Shown piece after piece: positions 1-7,935 of a stretch of DNA of 64,000 bases. This DNA is from Methanoplanus sp. FWC-SCC4 (GTDB lineage Archaea; Halobacteriota; Methanomicrobia; Methanomicrobiales; Methanomicrobiaceae): positions 124,001 to 188,000 of the forward strand of contig NZ_CP043875.1 in NCBI RefSeq assembly GCF_032878975.1, read 5' to 3'. Numbering within the stretch: position 1 is the stretch's first letter; each line of letters opens with the position of its first letter. Both the position numbers and the translations under genes were made by a program. A model generated the notes under the pieces. That model saw only the letters and a program-made list of their open reading frames with translations, searched no databases and was not told the origin of the DNA.

Positions 1-1
1 G

Positions 2-253
2 AACTTTGCAAATCAGGCAACAAAGGAGGGTGCACTGCCCTACAAGATGAAAGAGCTCATAGCACTTGCCGTTGCAATAAACGACCACTGCAAGTTCTGC
101 ATAAGTGTGCACCTCAAAGCGGCGGTTGATGCAGGAGCATCAAGAAAGGAGATAATGGAAGCCGCATATGTTGCAGTGCTGATGGGCGGCGGACCATCAA
201 TGGCATATTTAAGGTATGTAATTGACGGGTGCGACCAGTTCTGCACTGAATAA
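2..253 (+). CDS. AhpD / carboxymuconolactone decarboxylase family protein, 5' end outside the window
   Basis: The reading frame is open from base 2 and ends at a TAA at 251-253, so the gene starts before the window and about 83 residues are visible. The stretch contains a CxxC pair (CKFC) followed by SVHLKAAVDAGAS and a helix-rich tail ending in GGGPSMAYL. This is the usual core of the AhpD/CMD fold, in which the two cysteines and a downstream His act in peroxide or disulfide chemistry. The substrate cannot be told from the fragment. The first Met in view (base 47) is probably internal, because the coding pattern continues upstream of it. An A-rich stretch follows the stop. The gene converges on the minus-strand aks-type operon. 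Confidence 0.8.
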   Translation, partial: NFANQATKEGALPYKMKELIALAVAINDHCKFCISVHLKAAVDAGASRKEIMEAAYVAVLMGGGPSMAYLRYVIDGCDQFCTE

Positions 254-302
254 AAAAATAAAAAAAAAGTTAAAAATATACCGTACTACCGGTTCTGATT
301 AT

Positions 303-1283
303 TTAATCAGACTTCTCTTCTTTTATTATTTCAGTAAGTATATATTCGCCGGTTTCCTTTGTTCCGTAATTTCCGCCGAGATCCTTTGTGCAGACACCCA
401 TTGAAACGGATGCCGATATCGCCTTTTCAACCAGGGCTGCATATTCGCAGTATCCGAAATGATCCAGCAGCATTCCGGCACTTCTGATTGCGGCTATCGG
501 GTTTGCAATGTTTTTACCTGCAATATCCGGAGCACTGCCGTGAACAGGCTCAAAAAATGCATGGGCATCTCCGATGTTGGCGCTTGGAAGCATTCCAAGG
601 CCGCCTGTTAAGTATCCGCATGCATCACTAAGTATATCTCCGAATATGTTGGTTGTGACTATAACGTCATAATTGGAGGGCTGCATTAAAACATCAAGCG
701 TCAGTGCGTCGATGAACATCGTCTTGTATTCAAGACCGTAGCTTTTGCATACACCAATGCATGTGTCCCTGAAGAGCACATCGGATTTTAACACGTTTGC
801 TTTGTTGCCGATTACAACCGGTTTTGTGCTCCCTCTTTTAATCGCAAGTTCACACGCCGCCTTTGCAATCCTCTCACTTCCCTTTCTTGTTATAACACGG
901 AGGGTTGTTGATCTCTCCTCACCAATCTCTTCAATTCCTGAATAAAGGCCTTCTGTATTCTCTCTTACAACCATTATGTCAAACCCGTCGCCTTTTACCG
1001 GTCTCAGGTTTGCATAAAGATCAAGCTCGTGGCGGATTTTCATGATCACACTTTTGTAGTCAGGATCAGGGGGTGTTGTAATGGCACCGAAAAGAATTGC
1101 ATCAGCGGATTTGAGCTTTTTTATATCGTCATCAGTGCATGCCGTGCCTGTTTCTTTCCATTTTTCATAGCCGACCTTAACATCAAAGTATTCAGCACCG
1201 GGCAGAAAATGCCTTAATATCTTTTCTGCCGGAGGGATGACCTCCTGTCCTATGCCGTCGCCTTTTACTATTGCTATCTTCAT
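303..1283 (-). CDS. aksF: Homoisocitrate / 3-isopropylmalate dehydrogenase family (AksF candidate)
   Basis: This 326-residue NAD(P)-dependent beta-decarboxylating dehydrogenase has the family N-terminus (IAIVKGDGIGQEV), the substrate-binding arginines in RHELDLYANLRP near residues 84-95, the metal-binding stretch with NIFGDILSD, and the nucleotide loop FEPVHGSAPDIAGK. Length matches both LeuB and AksF. Sequence alone does not separate isopropylmalate from homoisocitrate and its longer homologues. I favour AksF because the operon contains a short homocitrate-synthase-like AksA and an aconitase small subunit with the YLRT loop. The role would be oxidative decarboxylation at each cycle of 2-oxoglutarate to 2-oxosuberate elongation for coenzyme B. 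It is the last gene of the operon, and its ATG overlaps the stop of the preceding gene by 4 bases. Alternative: LeuB of leucine synthesis, or a dual role. Confidence 0.82.
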   Translation of the reverse strand: MKIAIVKGDGIGQEVIPPAEKILRHFLPGAEYFDVKVGYEKWKETGTACTDDDIKKLKSADAILFGAITTPPDPDYKSVIMKIRHELDLYANLRPVKGDGFDIMVVRENTEGLYSGIEEIGEERSTTLRVITRKGSERIAKAACELAIKRGSTKPVVIGNKANVLKSDVLFRDTCIGVCKSYGLEYKTMFIDALTLDVLMQPSNYDVIVTTNIFGDILSDACGYLTGGLGMLPSANIGDAHAFFEPVHGSAPDIAGKNIANPIAAIRSAGMLLDHFGYCEYAALVEKAISASVSMGVCTKDLGGNYGTKETGEYILTEIIKEEKSD

Positions 1284-2095
1284 CTTTTTTTATACTCCTC
1301 TAAGAGTTCAAATATGGAATCTGCTATCTGTTTTGGTGACGATCCCCAGTGAACGACAACGCCGGTGGTGTTGTCGGTTACAAGGCCGCATTTTTCAATC
1401 CGGCAGCATCTTGCAATCCAGGGTTCGTTGATAGTCCGGTTTTCCGGTTTTTGCGCCTCATCGGCAGGGCAGATGTTCTCAACAACAAATTCGCCGTCGT
1501 AGCATTCCGCCAGAAACTGCCTTGCCGTAAGACACCCTGCTACCGTTTCACCGCCGGAGAGGCGGTCACTGTCAAGCGTGACATCAAAGCCTGATGCCTT
1601 GCAGGGATAAACATCTGCCTCGATTTTTTTGATATCCTTTATATGATGCACAAATTCAATCTCAAGCTCTCCGAAAATCCCTGTTTTTTCAAGTGATTTT
1701 ATGGTCTCCGAGAGGTTCGGCCTTGGGGGCATCACGTCATAGACAAAAACCCGTAAGAGGGAATCAGTATCCGGATCGATAACAAAGGTCATGTGATCGT
1801 CTATCCCCGTGAATATTGTGCACTTCTTTTGGGTTGATTCTGCAATCCTTATCAGCTCTGCCCTGTTGTGAAGAACCACCCTTTCAGGATAAAGATATGT
1901 TTCATCAGCAGAAGCAAGTGTTTTTACTGATTTTACCTCCCTCAAAAGCCCGGTTCCCGGTTTCTGTTCAATTTCAAGAACCTCATACCCAAAAGGTGTC
2001 TCCTTCACAATGTATCTGCTTAAAAAATAGACCCTGTCACCGAGGGGTTTTCCCGATGCAAAGCCCGTCTCCTTGCATTGTTTTGGAAAAATCAT
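1280..2095 (-). CDS. Conserved-looking protein of unknown function inside the aks-type operon
   Basis: This 271-residue soluble protein has no signal peptide or membrane segment, and I do not recognise its family. It mixes beta-rich stretches (FGYEVLEIEQKPGTG, TFVIDPDTDSLLRVFVYDV) with a C-terminal part containing several cysteines (ENICPADE, ARCCRIEKCGLV) and a final helix (KQIADSIFELLEEY). It lies between aksE and aksF with 4-base overlaps on both sides, so it is translated with them. That position suggests a role in the same pathway, perhaps as an accessory subunit or in one of the unassigned coenzyme B steps, but no catalytic motif supports a specific reaction. Confidence 0.75.
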   Translation of the reverse strand: MIFPKQCKETGFASGKPLGDRVYFLSRYIVKETPFGYEVLEIEQKPGTGLLREVKSVKTLASADETYLYPERVVLHNRAELIRIAESTQKKCTIFTGIDDHMTFVIDPDTDSLLRVFVYDVMPPRPNLSETIKSLEKTGIFGELEIEFVHHIKDIKKIEADVYPCKASGFDVTLDSDRLSGGETVAGCLTARQFLAECYDGEFVVENICPADEAQKPENRTINEPWIARCCRIEKCGLVTDNTTGVVVHWGSSPKQIADSIFELLEEYKKR

Positions 2096-2565
2096 TTGTA
2101 TTTCCTCCAGTAGCCTGCAAGGCCGCCGGAGTCAATTATTCTCTTCATTCTCTCAGACAGCGGGAGTGAAGGGTATCTTCTGCCCGATATTTCAACCCAT
2201 GATTCGTCAAGGTCAAATGTGACAGGTTCACCGTCAGTGCAGTCAATCTCCCCTGTTTCAAACACCGGAAGTCCGACATTTACCGCATTTCTGAAAAAAA
2301 TCCTTGCAAAGGAGGGTGCCACAACCGCGAGAACTCCTGCCTCCTTTAGCGCAACAGCCGCCTGTTCACGTGAAGAGCCGCACCCGATGTTTTTTTTGGC
2401 AATGATAACTGATCCTTTCAGCCTTTTTGCAATTGAGGGGTCGTAGTCCTCAAAGGCATGCTCAACCCAGACTGATTTGTCGGTTGTCCTGAGGTATCTT
2501 CCGGCAATAATCATGTCAGTGTCAACATCGGCACCGATACAGACTGCATGTCCTGTTTTTTTCAT
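2092..2565 (-). CDS. aksE: Aconitase-family small subunit, homoaconitase type (AksE candidate)
   Basis: This 157-residue swivel-domain subunit pairs with the large subunit encoded immediately upstream. It shows DVDTDMIIAGRYLRT near residues 13-27, the GCGSSREQAA signature and SFARIFFRNAVNVGLP. The loop after the N-terminal strand reads YLRT (24-27). From published work on methanogen enzymes, this tetrapeptide marks homoaconitase, while isopropylmalate isomerases carry sequences such as YLVY or YLVM. I recall this and have not checked it. The open frame extends 67 codons further upstream, but the ATG at 2565 gives a normal family length and an ATGA overlap with aksD, so I start there. The inferred role is hydration/dehydration of homocitrate-series intermediates in coenzyme B synthesis. 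Alternative: LeuD. Confidence 0.85.
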   Translation of the reverse strand: MKKTGHAVCIGADVDTDMIIAGRYLRTTDKSVWVEHAFEDYDPSIAKRLKGSVIIAKKNIGCGSSREQAAVALKEAGVLAVVAPSFARIFFRNAVNVGLPVFETGEIDCTDGEPVTFDLDESWVEISGRRYPSLPLSERMKRIIDSGGLAGYWRKYK

Positions 2566-3776
2566 GCAAACTCCTCCGGTGATGTAATCTCTCCGCGAAC
2601 CGCACTTGCGGCAGCGGTTGAAGGCGAACAGAGGTAATATTCGGCCCCCACTCCCATTCTGTTTTTGAAGTTTCTGTTTGCTGTTGAGAGACCTACCTCT
2701 CCTTCTCCAAGGACACCCATATGGGCACCAAGACATGGTCCGCAGCCCGGTGTTCCGATTGAGCATCCTGCATCGATTATGTCAGAGAGGACTCCTGTCT
2801 TTAGTGCCTGCATTAAAACAGCTCTTGATGCCGGGACAACAATTGTTCTAACAGACACTTTCCTTCCCCTGACAATATCTGCAAACCTTTTAAGATCCTC
2901 ATATCTTCCGTTTGTGCAGGTGCCAAGGAAGACCTGATCAAGAGGTGTCCCCGAATAACGGGTTACAGGCTCGACCGTATCCACCCTGTGCGGCACTGCC
3001 AGAACAGGCTCGAGATCTCCGATATCAATATCGACTGTTTTTTCATAACTGCACTCTTCCGGCTTTGCTGTCTTAATGCTGTGCCCGAATCCTGCAAGAT
3101 ATTCCTTTGTAACGGCGTCGGGATAAAAAAGGCCTGTCTTTGCCCCGGTCTCAATTGCCATGTTGCAAAGAGTAAGTCTGCCGTCCATCGGTACATTCAC
3201 TGCCCCTTCGCCTGTAAACTCAAGTGCCTTGTATGTCGCACCGTCCATCCCTAGTTTTTTGACATAAGTAAGGGCAAGGTCCTTTGGCTCACAAAACTGC
3301 CTGAAATCTCCGTCCAGATTAATTTCAATCGTTTCAGGAACTTTAAACCAGGTTTCGCCCGATGCCCAGATGGCAGCCATATCCGATGCCCCGACGCCGG
3401 TTGCAAACGCCCCGAATGCACCAAGTGTGCATGAGTGTGAGTCTGCACCGACAACGACCTCGCCCGGAAGGCACACCCCTTCGCTCATTATCTGGTGGCA
3501 GATGCCGTCTCCGATGTCATGAAAACAGAATCCTGCCTGTTTTGAAAATTCCCTGAGCTCGTGCTGGAGATTTGCGGTTGTGGTGTTGTTTGCAGGTGCA
3601 ATGTGGTCATATATCACCGAAACTTTTTCAGGGCATGCCGGTTTCACATCACCAAGCCCCCTTAATGCAACCAGTGCCTGAATTCCCGTGCCGTCATGTG
3701 CAAATGCCCTGTCAACTTTGCAGTCAACAAAGCTTCCTGCACCTCCCTTTAGAATAATCTCTGAAAGCGTGCTCAT
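2562..3776 (-). CDS. aksD: Aconitase-family large subunit (homoaconitase / isopropylmalate isomerase, AksD candidate)
   Basis: This 404-residue large subunit binds the catalytic [4Fe-4S] cluster. Visible landmarks are VVGADSHSCTLGAFGAFATG at about 108-127, the first cluster cysteine in FLGTCTNGR (about 287) and the CxxC pair in GTPGCGPCLGAHMG (about 345 and 348). The length matches archaeal two-subunit LeuC/AksD enzymes and not the fused aconitases. It overlaps aksE by 4 bases downstream and aksA by 4 bases upstream, the order expected for successive steps: AksA condenses, and AksDE isomerises. Which substrate it prefers depends largely on the small subunit, whose YLRT loop points to homoaconitate-type substrates. 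Confidence 0.87.
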   Translation of the reverse strand: MSTLSEIILKGGAGSFVDCKVDRAFAHDGTGIQALVALRGLGDVKPACPEKVSVIYDHIAPANNTTTANLQHELREFSKQAGFCFHDIGDGICHQIMSEGVCLPGEVVVGADSHSCTLGAFGAFATGVGASDMAAIWASGETWFKVPETIEINLDGDFRQFCEPKDLALTYVKKLGMDGATYKALEFTGEGAVNVPMDGRLTLCNMAIETGAKTGLFYPDAVTKEYLAGFGHSIKTAKPEECSYEKTVDIDIGDLEPVLAVPHRVDTVEPVTRYSGTPLDQVFLGTCTNGRYEDLKRFADIVRGRKVSVRTIVVPASRAVLMQALKTGVLSDIIDAGCSIGTPGCGPCLGAHMGVLGEGEVGLSTANRNFKNRMGVGAEYYLCSPSTAAASAVRGEITSPEEFA

Positions 3777-4909
3777 ATTTTATTGCCCTCGGTCTTTTTT
3801 GTCTCTTCAATGAGTGACAGGAGAACTTTTGGTGTGATTGAGCACTTGCCTTCGCTGATCTCCTTAATCCTTTGCAGAAGGTGATTTATCTGGTCATCAG
3901 AGAGTGAGTAGCCGAGACTGTTTACAATATGCAAAAGACCCTTTCTTCCCGTATGTTTTCCGAGTATGAAGTGCTGCTCTCCGCCGACCATCTCTGGCGG
4001 GAAGTATTCATATGTATTTCTGTCCTCTAAAAGAGCCGCTATGTGAATTCCGCTTTCGTGTGCAAATGCATGCTCTCCGACGACTGCCTTTATTTTAGGG
4101 ACTTTAATGCCTGAATATTTCTCAACCGTCTTTGAGAGATCCATAAGCTTTGTCAGATCATAGCGGTCAACACCGCCTTTCATCCTCAGTGCCACAAGTA
4201 CCTCCTCAAGGCTTGCATTCCCCGCCCTTTCACCGATTCCGTTCACGGTTGTATGGAGCTGGAATGCCCCCGCCTGTGCTGCGGAGATTGTATTTGCGGT
4301 TGCACATCCCATGTCGTTGTGGCAGTGTATGCAGAGGGGATTTTTCAGATCCTTTGTCAGCTCCTGTACAGTGTTGTACATCTCAACAGGTGTCATACAC
4401 CCGACTGTGTCTGCAAAACTGCTGTACATTGCCCCTCTCATTGCCCCCTGTACATACATCTCCTTTAAAAACGAAATGCTCGTTCTTGAAGCGTCTTCTG
4501 ATGAAAACCTTACAGAAAGACCGTGATCTGTTGCGTAGTCAACCATCATGAGTGCCTGTTCGAGCATCTCTTCTGCCGTCTTTTTGTATTTTATTTTCAG
4601 GTGGAGGTCTGATGTTGCAAAGAATATGCTTACTATATCAACATCACATTCAATTGCCGCATCAACGTCAGATTTTACGCATCTTGCAAGGCAGCATATC
4701 CTTGAGTCAAGGGAAAGCCCTACGATGCTTTTAACACTTTTTTTCTCGCTTTCCGATACACTTGGAAATCCTGCCTCTATTACTTCGATTCCGATTTCAT
4801 TGAGTTTACGGGCAATATCAATCTTCTCATCGCATGTGAACGTAACTCCGGGTGTCTGTTCTCCGTCCCTTAGCGTGACGTCACATATCTCAACATTTAA
4901 TGGCTTCAT
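3773..4909 (-). CDS. aksA: Homocitrate synthase family condensing enzyme (AksA candidate)
   Basis: This is a DRE-TIM metallolyase of about 378 residues. The N-terminal VTLRDGEQTPGV carries the catalytic Arg-Asp. SFADTVGCMTP and IHCHNDMGCATANT supply the metal-binding His residues, and NGIGERAGNASLEEV is a family signature. It lacks the roughly 120-residue C-terminal leucine-feedback domain of LeuA, as AksA and homocitrate synthases do. The role would be condensing acetyl-CoA with 2-oxoglutarate, then 2-oxoadipate and 2-oxopimelate. The open frame begins at 4945. I choose the ATG at 4909 because GGAGAAG lies just upstream and the family N-terminus begins there. It overlaps the TPP-enzyme gene by 20 bases. 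Alternatives: citramalate synthase or a truncated LeuA. Confidence 0.85.
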   Translation of the reverse strand: MKPLNVEICDVTLRDGEQTPGVTFTCDEKIDIARKLNEIGIEVIEAGFPSVSESEKKSVKSIVGLSLDSRICCLARCVKSDVDAAIECDVDIVSIFFATSDLHLKIKYKKTAEEMLEQALMMVDYATDHGLSVRFSSEDASRTSISFLKEMYVQGAMRGAMYSSFADTVGCMTPVEMYNTVQELTKDLKNPLCIHCHNDMGCATANTISAAQAGAFQLHTTVNGIGERAGNASLEEVLVALRMKGGVDRYDLTKLMDLSKTVEKYSGIKVPKIKAVVGEHAFAHESGIHIAALLEDRNTYEYFPPEMVGGEQHFILGKHTGRKGLLHIVNSLGYSLSDDQINHLLQRIKEISEGKCSITPKVLLSLIEETKKTEGNKI

Positions 4910-6098
4910 GTTCTTCTCCCGGCGGGCATTCGCCTTCGACAACAATTATTTTTAAAAATTCGGTTCCTTCCCTGAGGTATTTTAAAACCTTTTCCGGCGA
5001 ACCGGCAGGGATTATCAGGGGGTCTGCCCACGAGATATAAGGCATAATATCGGGTGCGTTCTGCATCCCGGTCATCCCCATTTTTTTATTCTTAAGAACT
5101 ATGCACAAAAGCGGGAGATTTTTCTCCTTTATGTCAATAAGGGCGTTAATGCCTGAATGCAGGAGTGCATAGTCTCCTGTCAGCGCAATTTTTGTGCTCT
5201 TTGCAGCGACTGCAGGTGATGATCCAAGTCCGTAGTTTGCAGTTCCAAAACCGTAGGGAGGATTTTTGGAAAGAAGTGAGCATCCTGTGTCACATATCGC
5301 TTTTTTTCCGGAACCGGATATCATTGAAAATAGTTCTTTATATGGGCAGTTTTTGCATAGTGTTCTTGAAAATCCCCGTGATTTGAAGGTTTCAGGATTT
5401 TTTGTAACTTTAGGCGGTTTGAGATTTTTGTGCTCCTCTGAAAACGGCCTTCCCTTCTCTTCTGAAATCTTTACATATTCGGATTTTTTAGGGGGGGGAT
5501 AAATCACCGGCGGGTGAGACCATTCAAACATCTCTGCCGTTATGTTGTCTGCAAGATCACACCTGCCCTTCATAGTAAGATCATTTCCGGCAGTGTTTGC
5601 AAAAGAGTCCTTCCTGTCAGGGATCTCTCCTGAAACATCAGAGGAGAGAATATCAGGGGTGACTCTTAAGATGGAGACTCTTGAAAATTTCTCTGATGCC
5701 TCATATGCAAGTTCGACAGATGATGAGATATCTTTGGTTCCCGGACCTATCACCGGAACCTGTGCAACCTCGGAATAATAACGCGAGTCCTGTCTGTTCT
5801 GCGATCCCCTGGGTTCAGTGTCATCGCCTGCAATTATTACAACCCCTGCCTTTAGCCCCTGGACAGTTGCGTTGACAAGGGTGTCAGAGAGTGTGTTCAT
5901 CCCTGCATTTTTAACGATAACAGCTGATCTTCTGCCTGAGAGTGAGTCCCCGAGTGCGTACTCGAGTGCGACCTTCTCATTTATCGTAAATTCAGCGTTT
6001 GTTAGTTCACCAAGGCGTGTCACGGGGTATCCCGGGACTGTGTAACAGGTATCTGACGCTTTTAAAATCGCTTTTGCAAGCATTAATTCAGCTTTCAT
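4890..6098 (-). CDS. TPP-dependent enzyme, IorA-like but without the ferredoxin domain; candidate 2-oxosuberate decarboxylase
   Basis: This 402-residue protein resembles the alpha subunit of indolepyruvate:ferredoxin oxidoreductase. An N-terminal PYR-type domain contains VPGYPVTRLGEL and INEKVALEYALG (Glu near 41). A Cys-containing linker has CKNCPYK (about 249-252) and CDTGC (about 270-274). The PP domain carries the TPP/Mg motif beginning TGDYALLHSGINALID (about 308) and ending near KNKKMGMTG (about 338-345). IorA is about 600 residues and ends in two [4Fe-4S] ferredoxin motifs. These are absent, so a non-oxidative decarboxylase is plausible. It sits directly upstream of aksA and downstream of a radical SAM gene, with overlaps on both sides. 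I infer decarboxylation of 2-oxosuberate to 7-oxoheptanoate, a coenzyme B step for which I know no assigned gene. Other 2-oxoacid substrates cannot be excluded. Confidence 0.8.
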   Translation of the reverse strand: MKAELMLAKAILKASDTCYTVPGYPVTRLGELTNAEFTINEKVALEYALGDSLSGRRSAVIVKNAGMNTLSDTLVNATVQGLKAGVVIIAGDDTEPRGSQNRQDSRYYSEVAQVPVIGPGTKDISSSVELAYEASEKFSRVSILRVTPDILSSDVSGEIPDRKDSFANTAGNDLTMKGRCDLADNITAEMFEWSHPPVIYPPPKKSEYVKISEEKGRPFSEEHKNLKPPKVTKNPETFKSRGFSRTLCKNCPYKELFSMISGSGKKAICDTGCSLLSKNPPYGFGTANYGLGSSPAVAAKSTKIALTGDYALLHSGINALIDIKEKNLPLLCIVLKNKKMGMTGMQNAPDIMPYISWADPLIIPAGSPEKVLKYLREGTEFLKIIVVEGECPPGEEHEAIKC

Positions 6099-7060
6099 GA
6101 ATCCGCCCCCGGCACCATGTCACATCCTGTACAGAGTGTACACATAGTCTTTGCCTCTCTGCATGAGAGTCCTGTTTTTAAAAGTTCGCCTTCAAGGAAA
6201 TCCGATATTTCAAGAATTCTTTTTGCAGACGGCCTTTTAAGGTCTGATAATTCCCCGGATGGGTTAAGTGGTCTTATGACCGGGATAATCCCTGCCTGTG
6301 TGAGTTCTTTAATACACTGCTTCATCTCATCGTCAGTCTCCCCAAGTCCGAGAATGATGTTTGTAAAAACCCTGTTCTTTCCAAAGATGGAGACCGAAGC
6401 AGTGAGTGCATCCATAATTTCCTGTCTGTTTAACAGAGGGCACATTTTTGTAAAGAGCTCGTCAGTTGCGGTTTCGAGGTTGAATTTGATTTCCAGGACA
6501 CCGAGATCCTTTAGCCTTTTGGGTGTTCCCAAAAGCGGATATATCGAAACCCCGATTGGAAGTCTGAATGCACGGAGTTCTTTTATGACTTCAAGAACCC
6601 GTGTTTCATCCTCTTTTGGGTTCCCTATGACGCCGCTTGTAATGGATATGCAGTCGATTCTGTCTTTGACGCCTGCAACCATCTTCACAATCTCTTCCGG
6701 CGTCTTGATACGGGGCGGCTGGGAAGGCACATTGCAGAATCTGCAGTTGTATATACATCCTTCGCTGACTGTAATATATGCCTGGCGCGGACAGTGGAAT
6801 CCGGTTTTTTCGATTACTCCGCTGACCTTTGTATCTTTGAATATAAGTTCTGCCCTGCCGTCTCCGAAATGGTGTATCTCAACAGGGCTGTTATCATCAA
6901 TGGAAAGCCGGACTCTTTTGCCTCCGGCTGAAAAAAAGACTGAGCCCTTTTCCCCGGCACCGGGCCCTGCGTGTGACTGTTCAGAAGCATCTGCCGGCTC
7001 TCCAGTAATCCTTGCAGATCCTATCTCCAGAAGGGACGCTTTGAACAGTTTCCATTTCAT
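6095..7060 (-). CDS. Radical SAM enzyme with an extra C-terminal cysteine cluster
   Basis: This 321-residue protein has the radical SAM cluster motif CX3CX2C at 102, 106 and 109 (EGCIYNCRFCNVPS). A glycine-rich SAM-binding region follows (SITSGVIGNP, FNLETATDELF, NIILGLGETDDEM). Its C-terminus ends with four cysteines at about 300, 307, 310 and 313 (CX6CX2CX2C), suggesting an auxiliary Fe-S cluster. The first 90 residues are a separate domain without a recognised motif. The overall plan recalls the biotin/lipoyl synthase branch, in which an auxiliary cluster can donate sulfur, but I cannot assign the subfamily. It overlaps its neighbours by 4 bases on each side. By context it may act in coenzyme B synthesis, for example in introducing sulfur into the heptanoyl chain. 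That role is inference. Confidence 0.8.
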   Translation of the reverse strand: MKWKLFKASLLEIGSARITGEPADASEQSHAGPGAGEKGSVFFSAGGKRVRLSIDDNSPVEIHHFGDGRAELIFKDTKVSGVIEKTGFHCPRQAYITVSEGCIYNCRFCNVPSQPPRIKTPEEIVKMVAGVKDRIDCISITSGVIGNPKEDETRVLEVIKELRAFRLPIGVSIYPLLGTPKRLKDLGVLEIKFNLETATDELFTKMCPLLNRQEIMDALTASVSIFGKNRVFTNIILGLGETDDEMKQCIKELTQAGIIPVIRPLNPSGELSDLKRPSAKRILEISDFLEGELLKTGLSCREAKTMCTLCTGCDMVPGADS

Positions 7061-7935
7061 AGTGAGAGTGCCTCTTTGTATTTTGTGGCAAATGGAATCG
7101 CTGCGGCGGCTCCGATAATGCCTCTTCCTTCGATTCTGACATCCAGATGCTTTCTGACAAATTCAAAGTCGTTTAAGGTTACTTCACCGTTTTTAACAAG
7201 ACGGCCGTAATTCAGGAGTGGTTTTGGATCGAAGCCCCTGAATGCACATAGTCCTGTTTTATCTGATAGTGTGTACTCCCTGACAAGTTTTTCAAAGTCG
7301 CTGATGAGTTTTTCAGGCTCTGTTGTTGCGAACTCACATGCAATTGCAACACAGTTTTTTGTCCTGTATGGAACCGGGAAAAGCTGTGTTATTGTGTGTG
7401 AGAGGTAGCGGCTGTTTTTGTTTTCAACAGCCTTTGATATATTGTGTGCAAGTGTCCATGTTGCACCGGCCTCGGGTGTGTCGGTGTCATCGACTCCTAT
7501 TATTACTCTCTCCATTTTGGGAAGCCATATGGTAGAGCCTGCAACTTTTCCGCCTCCACATGGATCTTCGGTGCTTCTTAGCACACCGCCGGCGGATGCC
7601 CGGCAAACGCTTGCACCAACACCTCCGCCACCCATTCCAAGGTACGTAACGGCTACTTCAGAGTCAGTAACTAAAACATCGCTGATGCCTGCAGGGAAGT
7701 ATGAGCCCTGAAGTGCAAGATCCACACAGCCTGTTTTAAGCAGAAAGCGCTGTGTGTTTCCTATTATTCTGACTGATTCAACAAGCGGGCTTTTTTTGTA
7801 ATGACTGCCTGCCCACATCGCACCTCCGATGCAGTCAAACCTTTCGATAAGTTCTACACGGGAGTTGTCGGCGGATGCGACTGCGAGTATCTCCGGGTAG
7901 GAGATGGAGTAGGGGGTTTTAGAGATGTTCTCCAT
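7057..7935 (-). CDS. Methanogenesis-marker-11-like paralogue with TiaS-type DDTD motif
   Basis: This 292-residue protein is a diverged paralogue of the gene just upstream. Shared landmarks are a glycine-rich turn (GMGGGGVGASVCRA, about 100-113; the partner has GAGVGVAVCLP), the acidic motif VDDTDTPEAGATWTLA (about 148-163) and a central CVAIACEF (partner CVGSALNF). The DDTD motif is also found in the kinase-like domain of tRNA(Ile2)-agmatinylcytidine synthetase TiaS, where it participates in ATP and Mg use. Nucleotide-dependent activation is therefore possible. The start codon at 7935 lies 17 bases inside the upstream gene, and the stop overlaps the radical SAM start by 4 bases. The function is unknown. 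A tandem duplicate suggests either a heteromer or two related reactions. Confidence 0.75.
   Translation of the reverse strand: MENISKTPYSISYPEILAVASADNSRVELIERFDCIGGAMWAGSHYKKSPLVESVRIIGNTQRFLLKTGCVDLALQGSYFPAGISDVLVTDSEVAVTYLGMGGGGVGASVCRASAGGVLRSTEDPCGGGKVAGSTIWLPKMERVIIGVDDTDTPEAGATWTLAHNISKAVENKNSRYLSHTITQLFPVPYRTKNCVAIACEFATTEPEKLISDFEKLVREYTLSDKTGLCAFRGFDPKPLLNYGRLVKNGEVTLNDFEFVRKHLDVRIEGRGIIGAAAAIPFATKYKEALSL

Noticed and set aside
303-4909. Ordinary leucine operon leuABCD
   Set aside because: The condensing enzyme lacks the LeuA regulatory domain and the small subunit has YLRT. The linked genes are methanogen-specific. Dual use in leucine synthesis remains possible.
6117-7118. 333-codon plus-strand frame opposite the radical SAM gene
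   Set aside because: It is a shadow of a clearly coding minus-strand gene, with no motif or ribosome-binding site of its own.
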